Assembly (NCBI RefSeq): GCF_002287075.1
Contig: NZ_NSKE01000003.1
Coordinates: forward strand, 248,001-312,000
DNA: 64,000 nucleotides
Reading direction: 5' to 3'
DNA from: Fodinibius salipaludis
Lineage (GTDB): Bacteria > Bacteroidota > Rhodothermia > Balneolales > Balneolaceae
Position numbers and translations under genes: made by a program. This document shows positions 25,050 to 34,845 of the stretch, in pieces; the stretch's first letter is position 1; every line of letters begins with the position of its first letter. The notes under the pieces were generated by a model that was not told the origin of the DNA, ran no database searches, and saw only the letters and a program-made list of their open reading frames with translations.

Positions 25050-25823
25050 TCAGTCCATCTCCTCCGCTATGGCCAGCGTTTCGTCATCCATCTTCATATT
25101 CGTAAATACGTTGGATACATCATCATTATCCTCAAACTTTTCCATCAGCTTAAAGTTCGATTCTGCCACATCGGTTTCTACTTTCACTTCGGTCATGGGG
25201 ATGCGGATGAGTTCGGCAGATTCAATATCGTAATCCATTTCTTCAAGCTTATCATTGACCTCATACATCGACTCGCGGCCAGTTGTTACGTTTAATACCT
25301 TGCCATCAGTATCAATATCTTCGGCACCAGCATCGATAGCTTGTAACATAAATTCTTCTTCGTCGATTTCATGATCCTGATCCTCTTTTTTTATGCGGAT
25401 CATTCCCTTTTGTTCAAACAGGTAGCCGACCGAGCCGTCCGTACCCAAGTTGCCGCCGTGGGATGAAAAAATATGTCGGATTTCTCCCACTGTGCGATTG
25501 TAATTATTGGTCGTTACTTCAATAAAATAAGCGATTCCACCGGGACCGTATCCCTCATAGGTGGCATCCTCATACTTGCCATCGCCCTCATCGAGTTCTC
25601 CCGTACCTTTTTTAATGGCACGTTCGATATTATCCTTCGGAACGTTATCACTTTTGGCATTATTGATGGCTGTATCAAGTCTGGGATTCATTTCCGGATC
25701 GCCGCCTCCTTCGCGTGCAGCAACGGAAATTTCACGCAGATGCTTGTTGAAAATCTTGTTCCGCTTTTTGTCTTCTTTCTTTTTTTTATGCTTTATATTA
25801 GACCATTTGGAATGACCAGCCAT
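25050..25823 (-). CDS. YebC/PmpR family protein
   Basis: 257 residues. The N-terminus AGHSKWSNIKHKKKKEDKKR is the family signature, followed by EISVAAREGGGDPEMNPRLD and TYEGYGPGGIAYFIEVTTNN. The protein has the usual three-domain fold. The family was long called transcription regulators; recent work ties some YebC proteins to translation of proline-rich stretches on the ribosome. The last ~10 residues are acidic. It is the first gene of an apparent run yebC-batC-batD-batE, with 62 nt between it and batC. Family membership is certain; the exact cellular role is less so. Confidence 0.94.
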   Translation of the reverse strand: MAGHSKWSNIKHKKKKEDKKRNKIFNKHLREISVAAREGGGDPEMNPRLDTAINNAKSDNVPKDNIERAIKKGTGELDEGDGKYEDATYEGYGPGGIAYFIEVTTNNYNRTVGEIRHIFSSHGGNLGTDGSVGYLFEQKGMIRIKKEDQDHEIDEEEFMLQAIDAGAEDIDTDGKVLNVTTGRESMYEVNDKLEEMDYDIESAELIRIPMTEVKVETDVAESNFKLMEKFEDNDDVSNVFTNMKMDDETLAIAEEMD

Positions 25824-26032
25824 AGGTTGATATCTGTTTTTTGAACAAAAAGTGTATTTGGGTGCATAGGATCTCCAAAAAATCCTAAGTCTTTAATATA
25901 ATAGATAACTGACTTTGCACCTAATATTGGATTGTAGGAAATGAGATACACTGTTATTTTGTTTCAATTAAACGTTAGACCTAATAAAGGGTTATACAGT
26001 ATTACTAAATTAATTTTTTAAGTAACGATTAG

Positions 26033-27187
26033 ATGAATATAGGAATTGTTTGTTATCCCACTTTTGGCGGTAGTGGCGTAGTGGCGACAGAGCTGGCAAA
26101 AGGATTAGCCCAGCGCGATCATAATGTCCACATTCTCAGTTATGCGCGTCCGGCCAGGCTCGATACGTTTCGGACAAATATCTCGTATCACGAAGTGAAT
26201 ATGAATACCTACCCGCTGTTTGAATATCCACCGTACGATCTGGCGCTGGCAAATCAGATGGCCAGCCTCATAGAATACGAAAAGATTGATGTTCTGCACG
26301 TACATTACGCCATTCCGCATGCAACCAGTGCTTATTTGGCGAAGCAGATATTGGGAGAAAAGGCAGAGCACGTTCCCCTTATTACAACATTGCACGGCAC
26401 TGATATTACTATAGTGGGGAGTGATCCCAGCTACAAGAATGTGGTCGATTTTTCTATCAATCAAAGTGATGGCGTTACGGCAGTGTCGGAATATCTTCGT
26501 GAGGAAACCTATGAACGTTTCGATATCAAAAAGGATATCGAGGTTATTCCCAACTTTATTGACCTCGATCGCTTTCAAAAATCAGATCAAAACCATTTCA
26601 AGAAGGCTATTTGTCCGAATGATGAAAAGGTGGTGGTACACGTATCTAACTTTAGAGAAGTAAAACGGGTGCCGGAAGTGGTGAGTGTTTTTGCAAAGAT
26701 TTTAGAAAATGATATTGAGGCCAAGTTGCTCTTGGTTGGCGATGGCCCTGATCGCCAGCGGGCTGAACAGCGGTGCCGCGAGCTGGGAATTTGTGATCAG
26801 GTTCGTTTTTTGGGCAAGCAGGATCAAGTGGAAGATATTTTGTCTATAGCCGATCTGTTTTTGATCCCATCAGGATCAGAAACATTTGGGTTGGCCGCAC
26901 TTGAAGCAATGAGTTGCAGCGTTCCTGTAATAAGTTCTAACATAGGTGGGTTGCCCGAAGTGAATATCCATGGTAAAACAGGTTACTTATGTGATCTCGA
27001 TGATATCGATTGCATGGGCGATTATGCCGTTAACATTTTATCGGATGAGAGTTTACACAAAGAGCTTGCTGAAAATGCCCGAAAGCAGGCCGAAACGTTT
27101 GAAATGAGTAAGATTATCAGCCGGTACGAAGAGTATTACAAGCAGTGTAAGCAGCAGTTAGAAAAAAAGTCGAGCAGTGCTGTGTAA
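26033..27187 (+). CDS. bshA: N-acetyl-alpha-D-glucosaminyl L-malate synthase
   Basis: 384 residues. BshA transfers GlcNAc from UDP-GlcNAc to L-malate, the first step of bacillithiol synthesis, in the cytoplasm. It is a GT4 glycosyltransferase with two Rossmann domains. MNIGIVCYPTFGGSGVVATE is the diagnostic BshA start; YPLFEYPPYDLALANQM, LHGTDITIVGSDPSY and the EX7E motif in GSETFGLAALEAMSC also match. Bacillithiol is the low-molecular-weight thiol of Bacillota, Deinococcota and many Bacteroidota-type bacteria. bshB and bshC are not in the window. The gene is followed after 50 nt by an EamA permease. Confidence 0.95.
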   Translation: MNIGIVCYPTFGGSGVVATELAKGLAQRDHNVHILSYARPARLDTFRTNISYHEVNMNTYPLFEYPPYDLALANQMASLIEYEKIDVLHVHYAIPHATSAYLAKQILGEKAEHVPLITTLHGTDITIVGSDPSYKNVVDFSINQSDGVTAVSEYLREETYERFDIKKDIEVIPNFIDLDRFQKSDQNHFKKAICPNDEKVVVHVSNFREVKRVPEVVSVFAKILENDIEAKLLLVGDGPDRQRAEQRCRELGICDQVRFLGKQDQVEDILSIADLFLIPSGSETFGLAALEAMSCSVPVISSNIGGLPEVNIHGKTGYLCDLDDIDCMGDYAVNILSDESLHKELAENARKQAETFEMSKIISRYEEYYKQCKQQLEKKSSSAV

Positions 27188-27237
27188 TCCTATAATGACC
27201 ATTATCAAATCAGAGAGACCTCCCCAAAAAATTTGAT

Positions 27238-28131
27238 ATGACTGATTCACAAACTTCACTGCGAGCTATTGGTTATATCATTTTTGGGGCGGCAATGGTT
27301 AGTTTTACGTCGGTCCTTGTAGAATTGGCCAACGTTGGTCCTACCGTTTCGGCATTTTACCGGATGTTTTTTGGGGGATTTATCTTGTTGGTAGTGGCCG
27401 TTGTAAGAAAAGATCGACTGTGGTTCGGGATGAAAAACCTGGCTATTCCCTTAGTTTGTGCTTTTCTGTTTAGCATGGATCTGTTTTTCTGGCACCGGAG
27501 TATCAATTTTGTTGGACCTGGTTTGGCAACCATTTTGGGCAACATGCAGGTCTTTTTTGTGGCTTTACTGGCGGTTCTCTTTCTAAAAGAAAAGCTTGGA
27601 TGGCGACTGTTGGTTGCTATTCCTGTTGCGGTAGTAGGGTTGTTTATGATTGTCCGAACGGGGTGGGGGCAGGATGGTGGCCGCGTGCAAATGGGAGTGC
27701 TATATGGATTACTTACCGCTCTTTCGTATGCCTTATATATTTTGGTACTTCGAAAATCACAGTCGGCGGGATATACGCTCCGCTTTTCATTGATTCCCAA
27801 TATGATGTGGATTAGCCTGATGTCGGCGGCAATATTGGGTGTTGCGGTCACTGTTGAACCCGAAGCTCATTTTGGGATTCCTGACTTGCAGACCTGGGCA
27901 GCTTTAATTGGACTTGGTATTATGGGGCAGGTTCTTGGTTGGGTTTTTATATCCAAAGGATTGCCACAGGTAAATGCTTCGGTGGCGGGATTGGCACTGC
28001 TCCTTCAACCGGCCCTGGCGTTTGGGTGGGATATTCTTTTCTTCGACCGTCCCACAACAACTCTCGAATATGTGGGCGCTGCCATTGTTTTAGCCGCTAT
28101 TTATTTGGGAGCAACTAAAACGAAGAAATGA
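27238..28131 (+). CDS. EamA (DMT) family permease
   Basis: 297 residues with ten predicted membrane helices in two EamA repeats of about five helices each. LANVGPTVSAFYRMFFGGF marks the first repeat and LPQVNASVAGLALLLQPALA the second. Drug/metabolite transporters export amino acids, nucleotides or other metabolites across the cytoplasmic membrane; this sequence gives no clue to substrate. It follows bshA by 50 nt and could share its transcript. Two further EamA proteins are found at 46524 and 54957. Confidence 0.9.
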   Translation: MTDSQTSLRAIGYIIFGAAMVSFTSVLVELANVGPTVSAFYRMFFGGFILLVVAVVRKDRLWFGMKNLAIPLVCAFLFSMDLFFWHRSINFVGPGLATILGNMQVFFVALLAVLFLKEKLGWRLLVAIPVAVVGLFMIVRTGWGQDGGRVQMGVLYGLLTALSYALYILVLRKSQSAGYTLRFSLIPNMMWISLMSAAILGVAVTVEPEAHFGIPDLQTWAALIGLGIMGQVLGWVFISKGLPQVNASVAGLALLLQPALAFGWDILFFDRPTTTLEYVGAAIVLAAIYLGATKTKK

Positions 28132-28240
28132 AGCTGTTAAATTTTCATTAATTGCTATTAACCGCTGATCCATTTCGATTTTTGCAAATAATGTGTTAGC
28201 GTTATCATATCCTCATAATATCAATGGAAAACGCAACGCT

Positions 28241-31200
28241 ATGGATTACTACAGCCGAACATTTACCGTTTCACTTCTTGGATTTTTACTTATTGTCTTG
28301 GGTTTAGGATGCCAGCAGGTGAAAGCACAATTTACGCTTTCCGAACTCTCGGATTGGGAAAATCCCCAAACAATTGGAATTAATAAAGAATCGCCCCGCT
28401 CCATTTTTGTTTCTTATCCCGATATGGAATCGGCGGTAAATGATACGGATCTTGAGGTCACCTCTCCTTTTTATAAATCGTTGGATGGGGAGTGGAAATT
28501 CAAATGGTCTCCTAATCCTAAATCTCGACCGGCAACATTCTATAAGAACAATTCTGAGGTTAATAATTGGGATGATATTCAGGTTCCGGCTCCATGGCAA
28601 ACGCAGGGATATGGGCAGCCGATTTATTTAAACGAGCAATACCCCATGGAGTCGATAATGGGTGGACTGTTTCCGCCACGTGTACCTCGGGATAATAATC
28701 CGGTTGGTTCGTACAAGCGGACGTTTACCGTACCCGGTGGCTGGGAAGATCGACAGACATTTGTCCATTTTGGCGGGGTGAAAAGTGCATTCTATCTGTG
28801 GGTGAACGGTAAAAAAGTGGGTTATAGTGAGGGGGCAATGACGCCGGCCGAATTTAACATCACGCCTTATCTGCAAGAGGGGGAAAATACGCTCTCGGTT
28901 GAAGTATATCGCTGGTCGGATGGTTCTTGGCTGGAAGATCAGGATATGTGGCGGCTGAGCGGTATCTACCGAAGTGTCTATCTGCACTCTCAGCCGAAGG
29001 TGCATTTTCAGGATTTTGAGATTCAAGGCGGATTGGACGAGCAGTATCAGGATGGGAAATTAGAGATTACGGCTGAAGTACGGCATAATACCGATAAGTT
29101 CATTGATGCACCTATCGTAGAAGCGCATCTTTTTGACCAGCAGGGTAATCGTGTGGGAGACGGACCGGTAGCCACGGCCGAAACCGAATATAACTTGGAG
29201 TCGGGGATGCACAGCCTGGCCGAATTACGCACTGAGATAAAAAATCCTCAAAAATGGACGGCCGAAACGCCCAACTTGTACACAGTTGTACTGGTACTGA
29301 AAAATTCTGATGAAAGAGTGCTGGAAATCACGCGCGAAACCACAGGTTTCCGCGAGGCTGAAATCCGTGACAATATGTTTATGGTGAATGGGAAAGAGGT
29401 CAAACTCAAGGGGGCAAATCTCCATGATCACGATCCACAGACTGGTCGAACGGTAGATTATGAAACGATGGTCAAGGATGTAAAGCTGATGAAGCGAAAT
29501 AATCTCAATGCGGTGCGGATGTCGCACTATCCTCATGATGCCAAATATTACGAACTGTTTGATCAATACGGTTTGTATGTGATGGATGAAGCCAATATCG
29601 AAACGCACGGCATCTCCTTCCGCAAAAACTTGTTGCCGGGCAGCGATCCACTTTGGACTGATGCCGTAATGGATCGTACAAGAAGTATGGTGGAGGCCCG
29701 AAAAAATCATCCCTCTGTAGTGATGTGGTCACTCGGCAACGAGGCGGGGTACGGAACTAATTTTGAGCAGATGGCTGCGTATATCCGCAAAGCAGATCCT
29801 ACACGGCCGATTCATTATCAGCATATGAATAGCGTGGCAGACATGATGAGCTACATGTATCCATCTCTGGATTATTTGCAGGATGTGATAAATGATCCGG
29901 AAATCACCAAACCGATTTTACTCTGTGAGTTTGTCCATTCCATGGGTAATTCCACCGGGAATTTGGATGAATATATGTCGCTGATGGAAAATAACCATAA
30001 CTTTATCGGTGCCTTTATCTGGGATTGGGTAGACCAGGGATTGTGGAAAGAAACGGAAAATGGTGAGGGGTATTGGGCCTACGGTGGGGACTATGGTGAT
30101 GAACCCAACGACGGAAATTTCAACTTCAATGGAGTGGTTTTTCCGGATCGGCAGCCAAAACCGGCACTTGAGAAGGTGAAACACTCTTATCAATCAATAA
30201 AAGTAGAGTCTGAAGATTTGAAAGAAGGCAATATTCGCGTAACGAATAACTTTTCACATAGTTCACTTGAGGATTATCAATTGCGCTGGTCAATGACCGA
30301 GGATGGCAAAAGCATACAGTCGGGAAGTGTTGATGCGTTGAATATCAAAGCCGGAGATTCTCAAGAAATAAATCTGCCGACGGATACCCCAAAGCTACAA
30401 GCTGGACGTGAATATTGGCTAAACATCAGTTTTCATCTGAAAGAAGATACTCGCTGGGCAAATAAGGGGTTCAAGGTAGCCTGGCAACAGATGAAAATAC
30501 CTTATGCAGTAGATTCGGCGCCCCAAATTTCCACGGATAAGATTACTTCGTTACAGGTAGAGGAAGGAGATGATAAAATTAAAATTTCTGATTCAAATTT
30601 TTCAGTTGTTATTTCTCAAAGCACCGGTGCTCTTGAGCGGTATCAATTTGAGAATGAAAGCTATATCAGTGGTTCTCTTAAGCCAAATTTTTGGCGGGCA
30701 ACCACCGACAATGACCGGGCTGGCTGGGGGGGTAGCTTGGATCCGTGGAAAGAAGCAGCCCAAAATCGAACAGTGAAAAGCATAGATGTGAGCAAGGTCA
30801 GTGGCAATCGTGTACAGGTGTTAGTCAAAGGAACGTTGCCGGTTGGGCAATCGACCTATCAGACCAAGTACACTGTTTTGGGAGATGGAATGGTGCAGGT
30901 CGATCAAAAAGTGACGCCCATTGGGAATGAAATTCCACCGGCTCTACCCAGGGTGGGTATGCAGATGCAGATCCCCAAGCAATATCAGACCATGACGTGG
31001 TACGGTCGTGGGCCGGAAGAAAATTACTGGGATCGAAAAAAAGGTATTTCTGTTGGCAATTACGCTGGGCAAATTGATTCGCTGTGGACGAACTACCCCT
31101 ATCCGCAGGAAAATGGAAACCGGAGTGATGTACGCTGGGTGGCGTTTACGGATGATCAAGGCAATGGCTTGATGGCGGTTGCCGAAAGCATGTTGAATAT

Positions 31201-31474
31201 CAGTGCTTGGCCATATACGCTGTGGGATTTGGAGGAGGCTTCTCATATTAACGAGCTGCCCCGACGTGATTTCTACACCGCAAACATTGATTATAAACAG
31301 CAAGGCGTAGGTGGCATTAATAGTTGGACGTCGCATGCACGAGCATTACCCGAATATCGAATATCAACAAGTGAAAGCTACCGCTATCGGTATTATTTAC
31401 ATCCCATTACTTCAGAAATGGATAAGCTGAGAAATGTGGGGAATCGGGCATTTCCACAGAAATCGCAGAAATAA
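28241..31474 (+). CDS. Exported GH2 beta-galactosidase (LacZ-like, lipoprotein signal)
   Basis: 1077 residues from ATG 28241. This start is preferred to GTG 28193 because it gives a clean signal peptide ending in the lipobox-like LIVLGLGC. The domain order is that of LacZ: jelly-roll sugar-binding domain, Ig-like domain, TIM barrel, a second Ig domain, and the C-terminal Bgal_small_N domain (about 800-1070, starting near ISDSNFSVVISQ). The acid/base is Glu501 in WSLGNEAGYG and the nucleophile is Glu563 in LLCEFVHSMGN. It hydrolyses terminal beta-galactosides. A lipid anchor would place it in the periplasm or on the surface, unlike cytoplasmic LacZ. No SusC/D pair or other glycosidase is nearby. 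Confidence 0.93.
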   Translation: MDYYSRTFTVSLLGFLLIVLGLGCQQVKAQFTLSELSDWENPQTIGINKESPRSIFVSYPDMESAVNDTDLEVTSPFYKSLDGEWKFKWSPNPKSRPATFYKNNSEVNNWDDIQVPAPWQTQGYGQPIYLNEQYPMESIMGGLFPPRVPRDNNPVGSYKRTFTVPGGWEDRQTFVHFGGVKSAFYLWVNGKKVGYSEGAMTPAEFNITPYLQEGENTLSVEVYRWSDGSWLEDQDMWRLSGIYRSVYLHSQPKVHFQDFEIQGGLDEQYQDGKLEITAEVRHNTDKFIDAPIVEAHLFDQQGNRVGDGPVATAETEYNLESGMHSLAELRTEIKNPQKWTAETPNLYTVVLVLKNSDERVLEITRETTGFREAEIRDNMFMVNGKEVKLKGANLHDHDPQTGRTVDYETMVKDVKLMKRNNLNAVRMSHYPHDAKYYELFDQYGLYVMDEANIETHGISFRKNLLPGSDPLWTDAVMDRTRSMVEARKNHPSVVMWSLGNEAGYGTNFEQMAAYIRKADPTRPIHYQHMNSVADMMSYMYPSLDYLQDVINDPEITKPILLCEFVHSMGNSTGNLDEYMSLMENNHNFIGAFIWDWVDQGLWKETENGEGYWAYGGDYGDEPNDGNFNFNGVVFPDRQPKPALEKVKHSYQSIKVESEDLKEGNIRVTNNFSHSSLEDYQLRWSMTEDGKSIQSGSVDALNIKAGDSQEINLPTDTPKLQAGREYWLNISFHLKEDTRWANKGFKVAWQQMKIPYAVDSAPQISTDKITSLQVEEGDDKIKISDSNFSVVISQSTGALERYQFENESYISGSLKPNFWRATTDNDRAGWGGSLDPWKEAAQNRTVKSIDVSKVSGNRVQVLVKGTLPVGQSTYQTKYTVLGDGMVQVDQKVTPIGNEIPPALPRVGMQMQIPKQYQTMTWYGRGPEENYWDRKKGISVGNYAGQIDSLWTNYPYPQENGNRSDVRWVAFTDDQGNGLMAVAESMLNISAWPYTLWDLEEASHINELPRRDFYTANIDYKQQGVGGINSWTSHARALPEYRISTSESYRYRYYLHPITSEMDKLRNVGNRAFPQKSQK

Positions 31475-31499
31475 AAAGCTGGCAAGCATAAAATTCAGT

Positions 31500-32303
31500 T
31501 TAGGACTTCCTTTTTCTCATCTGTTCATATTTAATATGGGGAGCAGTGTGTCGATTCTGGTAACCATGGATTGAAATAGCGATAAATAATATTGCCGAAA
31601 CAATAAAGGCCGTAGTAACAATTGATTGATGGGCGCCCCAGTTTGCAGCTGCTACGGCAACCAGTCCCCATATGCCTACCAGTGCGAATTCGCGCATGTT
31701 GCGGGATACAATCATAAATAAGTTAATCAGTCCCGCAATGATAATCATAATAATAGCCCAGCTTATGTTGCTGATACCAAAACCATTCCAGCCTATTTTT
31801 GTAAGGTAAGCTGAGATGTTTGCAATAATGGCTACGGTTATCCATCCGGAGTAAAAACAGAATGGCCACCACAGTAGGAGGATTTTTGGGAAGGGAGCAT
31901 CCCAGCGCTCCATGTTCGTGTTGATGATGACCTTTATCAAAGAAAAAAGTAGAAGTGCTATCAGTATAACGGATAGCCCAATATAGTCGTAGATCCAGAC
32001 AACAAGCCACAGGCTGTTGGCCATACAGCTTATAACAAACCACCAGCCTATTTGTAGGATAAAGTCATCGTTATCAACTTGTTTGAAAAGACCACGTGCC
32101 TGGTAGATGGCAAACGCCGCAAGCATCAGGTAGATTAATCCCCAAATGGAAAATGCATATCCTGCTGGAGTAAATAGGTTATCATAGCGGGCTGATATCT
32201 CACCGATTGTTTGACCGTTGATCAACCCGGCACCAGCTACATAATTTAAAATACAAGTAACAATAAGTGCTATAACGTTGGCGATTTGCAGTGTTTTCTT
32301 CAT
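31500..32303 (-). CDS. TspO/MBR-like membrane protein
   Basis: 267 residues with about eight membrane helices, so longer than the five-helix, ~160-residue TspO. The first half carries the TspO-like motif FTPAGYAFSIWGLIYLMLAA and Trp-rich helices (GWWFVISCMANSLWLVVWIY). TspO proteins bind porphyrins and other small hydrophobic ligands. Whether the longer form does so is unknown. It lies just downstream of the convergent beta-galactosidase (25 nt between stops), with a terminator in front of its own start belonging to sucC. The family link is moderately firm. Confidence 0.72.
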   Translation of the reverse strand: MKKTLQIANVIALIVTCILNYVAGAGLINGQTIGEISARYDNLFTPAGYAFSIWGLIYLMLAAFAIYQARGLFKQVDNDDFILQIGWWFVISCMANSLWLVVWIYDYIGLSVILIALLLFSLIKVIINTNMERWDAPFPKILLLWWPFCFYSGWITVAIIANISAYLTKIGWNGFGISNISWAIIMIIIAGLINLFMIVSRNMREFALVGIWGLVAVAAANWGAHQSIVTTAFIVSAILFIAISIHGYQNRHTAPHIKYEQMRKRKS

Positions 32304-32341
32304 AAGGACTACATTGGGTTGGGATATTTTATCGACAAAAT

Positions 32342-32380
32342 AAAAAAACCTGCCGGGAGTTCACCACCCGACAGGTTTTT
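32342..32380 (-). terminator. Rho-independent terminator after sucC
   Basis: A 10-bp stem with one mismatch, ACCTGCCGGG (32348-32357) with CCCGACAGGT (32367-32376), is flanked by A7 and T5. It can work in both directions and ends the minus-strand sucC transcript. Confidence 0.85.
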
Positions 32381-32427
32381 GTAAAAGATGTCGTTTAGAA
32401 GGAATAAAATCCTTTCGAAAATGTGTA

Positions 32428-33633
32428 TTAAGCCAATACTTTGGATACTTCTTCGGCTGCTTCTTTCAGAAGTACGGCCGAGATTACGTTCAAGTCTGAG
32501 TTGTCGATAATCTCTTTGGCTTCTTCTGCGTTGGTACCCTGCAGGCGTACAATGATGGGTACATTTTCGACTTTTTCGGCAATTTCGGGATCTTTTACTG
32601 CTTCGATGACCCCATTTGCCACGCGATCGCAGCGAACGATACCGCCAAAGATGTTAATAAGAATAGCTTTTACATTTTCATCTTCCAGGATGATGCGAAA
32701 TCCGTTTTTAACGGTTTCGACATTGGCACTACCGCCTACATCGAGGAAGTTTGCGGGATCGCCACCGGAAAGCTTAATAATATCCATGGTAGCCATGGCA
32801 AGTCCGGCACCGTTTACCATACAACCCACGTTTCCGTCAAGCTTAATATAGTTAAGCCCAAATTCGGAAGCTTCAACTTCAACGGGATTCTCTTCAGACT
32901 TGTCACGTAGCTCTTCGATATCGGAGTGACGGAAGAGTGCGTTATCGTCGAATGTCATCTTGGCATCAAGCGCCATAACATCGTTATTGGTAGTAAGAAC
33001 CAGCGGGTTGATCTCTACCATATTGGCATCGGTCTCCAGGTAGCAGTTGTACAGCGCCATAATAAACTTCACTGCTTTTTTGAAAGCATCGCCTTCAAGT
33101 CCCAGCGCAAAAGCAAGATGACGCGCTTGGTTGTGCTGCAGATCCATACCTGGCTCAACCCATTCCTTAACAATTTTTTCGGGCGTTTCTGCTGCTACTT
33201 TCTCAATCTCAACGCCACCTTCAGTAGAAACCATGATGACGTTTTTGCTTTTAGAGCGGTCGAGCAGAATACCAAGATAAAATTCCTGTTCAATATCCAC
33301 ACCGTCAGTAACATAGATGCGCTGAACTTTCTGCCCCTCTTCACCGGTCTGTTTGGTTACCAACACATCACCGAGCAGGGATTCGGCCGCATCGCGAACC
33401 TCATCAATCGTTTTACAGAGAATTACGCCACTTGCACCACTGTTTTTGGTTTTCCCCTTACCGCGTCCACCGGCATGAATTTGGGCTTTAACCACAAAAA
33501 GGGATGAACCATTTTCTTTCATCTCTTTAGCGGCTTCAACTGCTTCGTCAACCGAAGAAGTTGCTACACCGGCCGGGACGGCAACATTATAATCTTCTAA
33601 AAGTTCTTTCGCTTGATACTCATGAATTTTCAT
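32428..33633 (-). CDS. sucC: Succinyl-CoA synthetase beta subunit (ADP-forming)
   Basis: 401 residues. The N-terminus MKIHEYQAKELLEDYNVAVP is the family signature. The ATP-grasp domain has AQIHAGGRGKGK and the later EINPLVLTTNNDVMALDAKM, which holds the Mg-binding Asn and Asp. The CoA-ligase domain carries NGAGLAMATMDIIKLSGG and GGIVRCDRVANGVIEA. It makes ATP from succinyl-CoA in the citric-acid cycle, in complex with SucD. sucD is not beside it, which is usual in many Bacteroidota-type genomes. The protein is about 10 residues longer than E. coli SucC. It has its own terminator. Confidence 0.97.
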   Translation of the reverse strand: MKIHEYQAKELLEDYNVAVPAGVATSSVDEAVEAAKEMKENGSSLFVVKAQIHAGGRGKGKTKNSGASGVILCKTIDEVRDAAESLLGDVLVTKQTGEEGQKVQRIYVTDGVDIEQEFYLGILLDRSKSKNVIMVSTEGGVEIEKVAAETPEKIVKEWVEPGMDLQHNQARHLAFALGLEGDAFKKAVKFIMALYNCYLETDANMVEINPLVLTTNNDVMALDAKMTFDDNALFRHSDIEELRDKSEENPVEVEASEFGLNYIKLDGNVGCMVNGAGLAMATMDIIKLSGGDPANFLDVGGSANVETVKNGFRIILEDENVKAILINIFGGIVRCDRVANGVIEAVKDPEIAEKVENVPIIVRLQGTNAEEAKEIIDNSDLNVISAVLLKEAAEEVSKVLA

Positions 33634-33937
33634 AACAACAATCGTATAGTTAGTAATTACCTCAGTTTAGCTCGTCAAAATGGGATGCTGTGAACATCCG
33701 GAAATACCGTATCAAAATCGAGCGATTAATATAACAAATGAAAGGCAAGAATTTTAGGACTTTGGATTTAAATATTCTATTGATGAAATATTCACTTCTA
33801 TATAAACCGTAATTTTTAGGGAGAGGAATTCTTTAGTAATTTTTATAATATTAAATTATTAAGTTTCTTCTGTTATACAGGGTATAAATAATAAAAGAGA
33901 ATTAAATTTCAGGGTATTTTAACAAACCAAAATTATT
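33634..33937. other. 304-nt AT-rich divergent intergenic region
   Basis: It holds the promoters of divergent sucC (minus) and the SMP-30 gene (plus). No clear hairpin, repeat or small gene was seen. Confidence 0.4.
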
Positions 33938-34837
33938 ATGGAAAAAGTATCTAAAGTATTTTTAGCATTATTAATGATGATCGTTTTCCCGGTCATGATA
34001 ACATTTGGGCAGCAGATTGTTGAGGAAGATGCGGAGCCCGAAATAATTACTGAAGGATATGAGTTTACGGAGGGTCCGCTCTGGCACGATTCGGGCTATC
34101 TGTTGTTTAGCGATATTCCGGCGAACATAGTGTATAAATGGACGCCCGGGGAAGGAGCTAATGAGTATTTAGAACCCAGCGGCCATTCGAACGGACTAAC
34201 TTTTGATCAGGATGGAAATCTGTTGCTGGCTCAGCATGATGGTCAAGTCTCACGATTAACCGAGGGAAAAGAGTTTTCAGTAGTAGCTGATACTTATAAT
34301 GGGAAGCGCCTTAATAGTCCCAATGACATTACAGTAAAATCGGATGGGTCGATCTACTTTACGGATCCTTCTTTTGGTGTTTCGGATGAGGATAAGGAGC
34401 TAAATTTCAATGGCGTGTATCGTTATTCCGAGGATGAAGGCCTGCAGTTGCTGATTGATGATTTTGATCTGCCCAATGGTATTGTCTTTTCTCCTGATGA
34501 ATCCCGTTTGTACGTAAATGATACTGGTCATAATCATATCCGCGTGTTTGATGTTAATCAGGATGGAACATTAAAGAACGGAAGAGTATTTGTCGAAATG
34601 GAATCGGATGCCGAAGGTGCAGCGGATGGTATGAAAGTGGATACCGAAGGCAATTTGTATTCTGCCGGTCCCGGTGGGCTTTGGGTCTTTTCACCAGAGG
34701 GGGAAGTACTTAAGCAGGTTGAGGCACTGGCAGGTGTTACGAATTTAGCTTGGGGCGGACCTGAGTACAGTACGCTTTTTCTGACGGCACCTAATGCTAT
34801 TTACCGGCTTGAGACGAATAGAAAAGGGAATAAGTGA
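33938..34837 (+). CDS. Exported SMP-30/gluconolactonase-family protein
   Basis: 299 residues. A signal peptide ends near 26 (VMITFGQ|QI). The rest is a six-bladed beta-propeller of the SMP-30/Gnl/LRE type. EGPLWHDSGYLLFSDIP gives the first metal-binding Glu, RLNSPNDITVKSDGSIYFTD the Asn and surrounding signature, and LYVNDTGHNHIRVF the catalytic Asp. The family hydrolyses sugar lactones such as gluconolactone with a divalent cation. The exported form may process oxidised sugars in the periplasm. It converges with the GmhB-like gene, leaving 8 nt between the stops. Confidence 0.9.
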   Translation: MEKVSKVFLALLMMIVFPVMITFGQQIVEEDAEPEIITEGYEFTEGPLWHDSGYLLFSDIPANIVYKWTPGEGANEYLEPSGHSNGLTFDQDGNLLLAQHDGQVSRLTEGKEFSVVADTYNGKRLNSPNDITVKSDGSIYFTDPSFGVSDEDKELNFNGVYRYSEDEGLQLLIDDFDLPNGIVFSPDESRLYVNDTGHNHIRVFDVNQDGTLKNGRVFVEMESDAEGAADGMKVDTEGNLYSAGPGGLWVFSPEGEVLKQVEALAGVTNLAWGGPEYSTLFLTAPNAIYRLETNRKGNK

Positions 34838-34845
34838 ACGAATAT

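Noticed and set aside
32441-33507. Long plus-strand frames opposite sucC
   Set aside because: The minus strand encodes a complete SucC with all motifs. The plus frames have no family features and are shadows.
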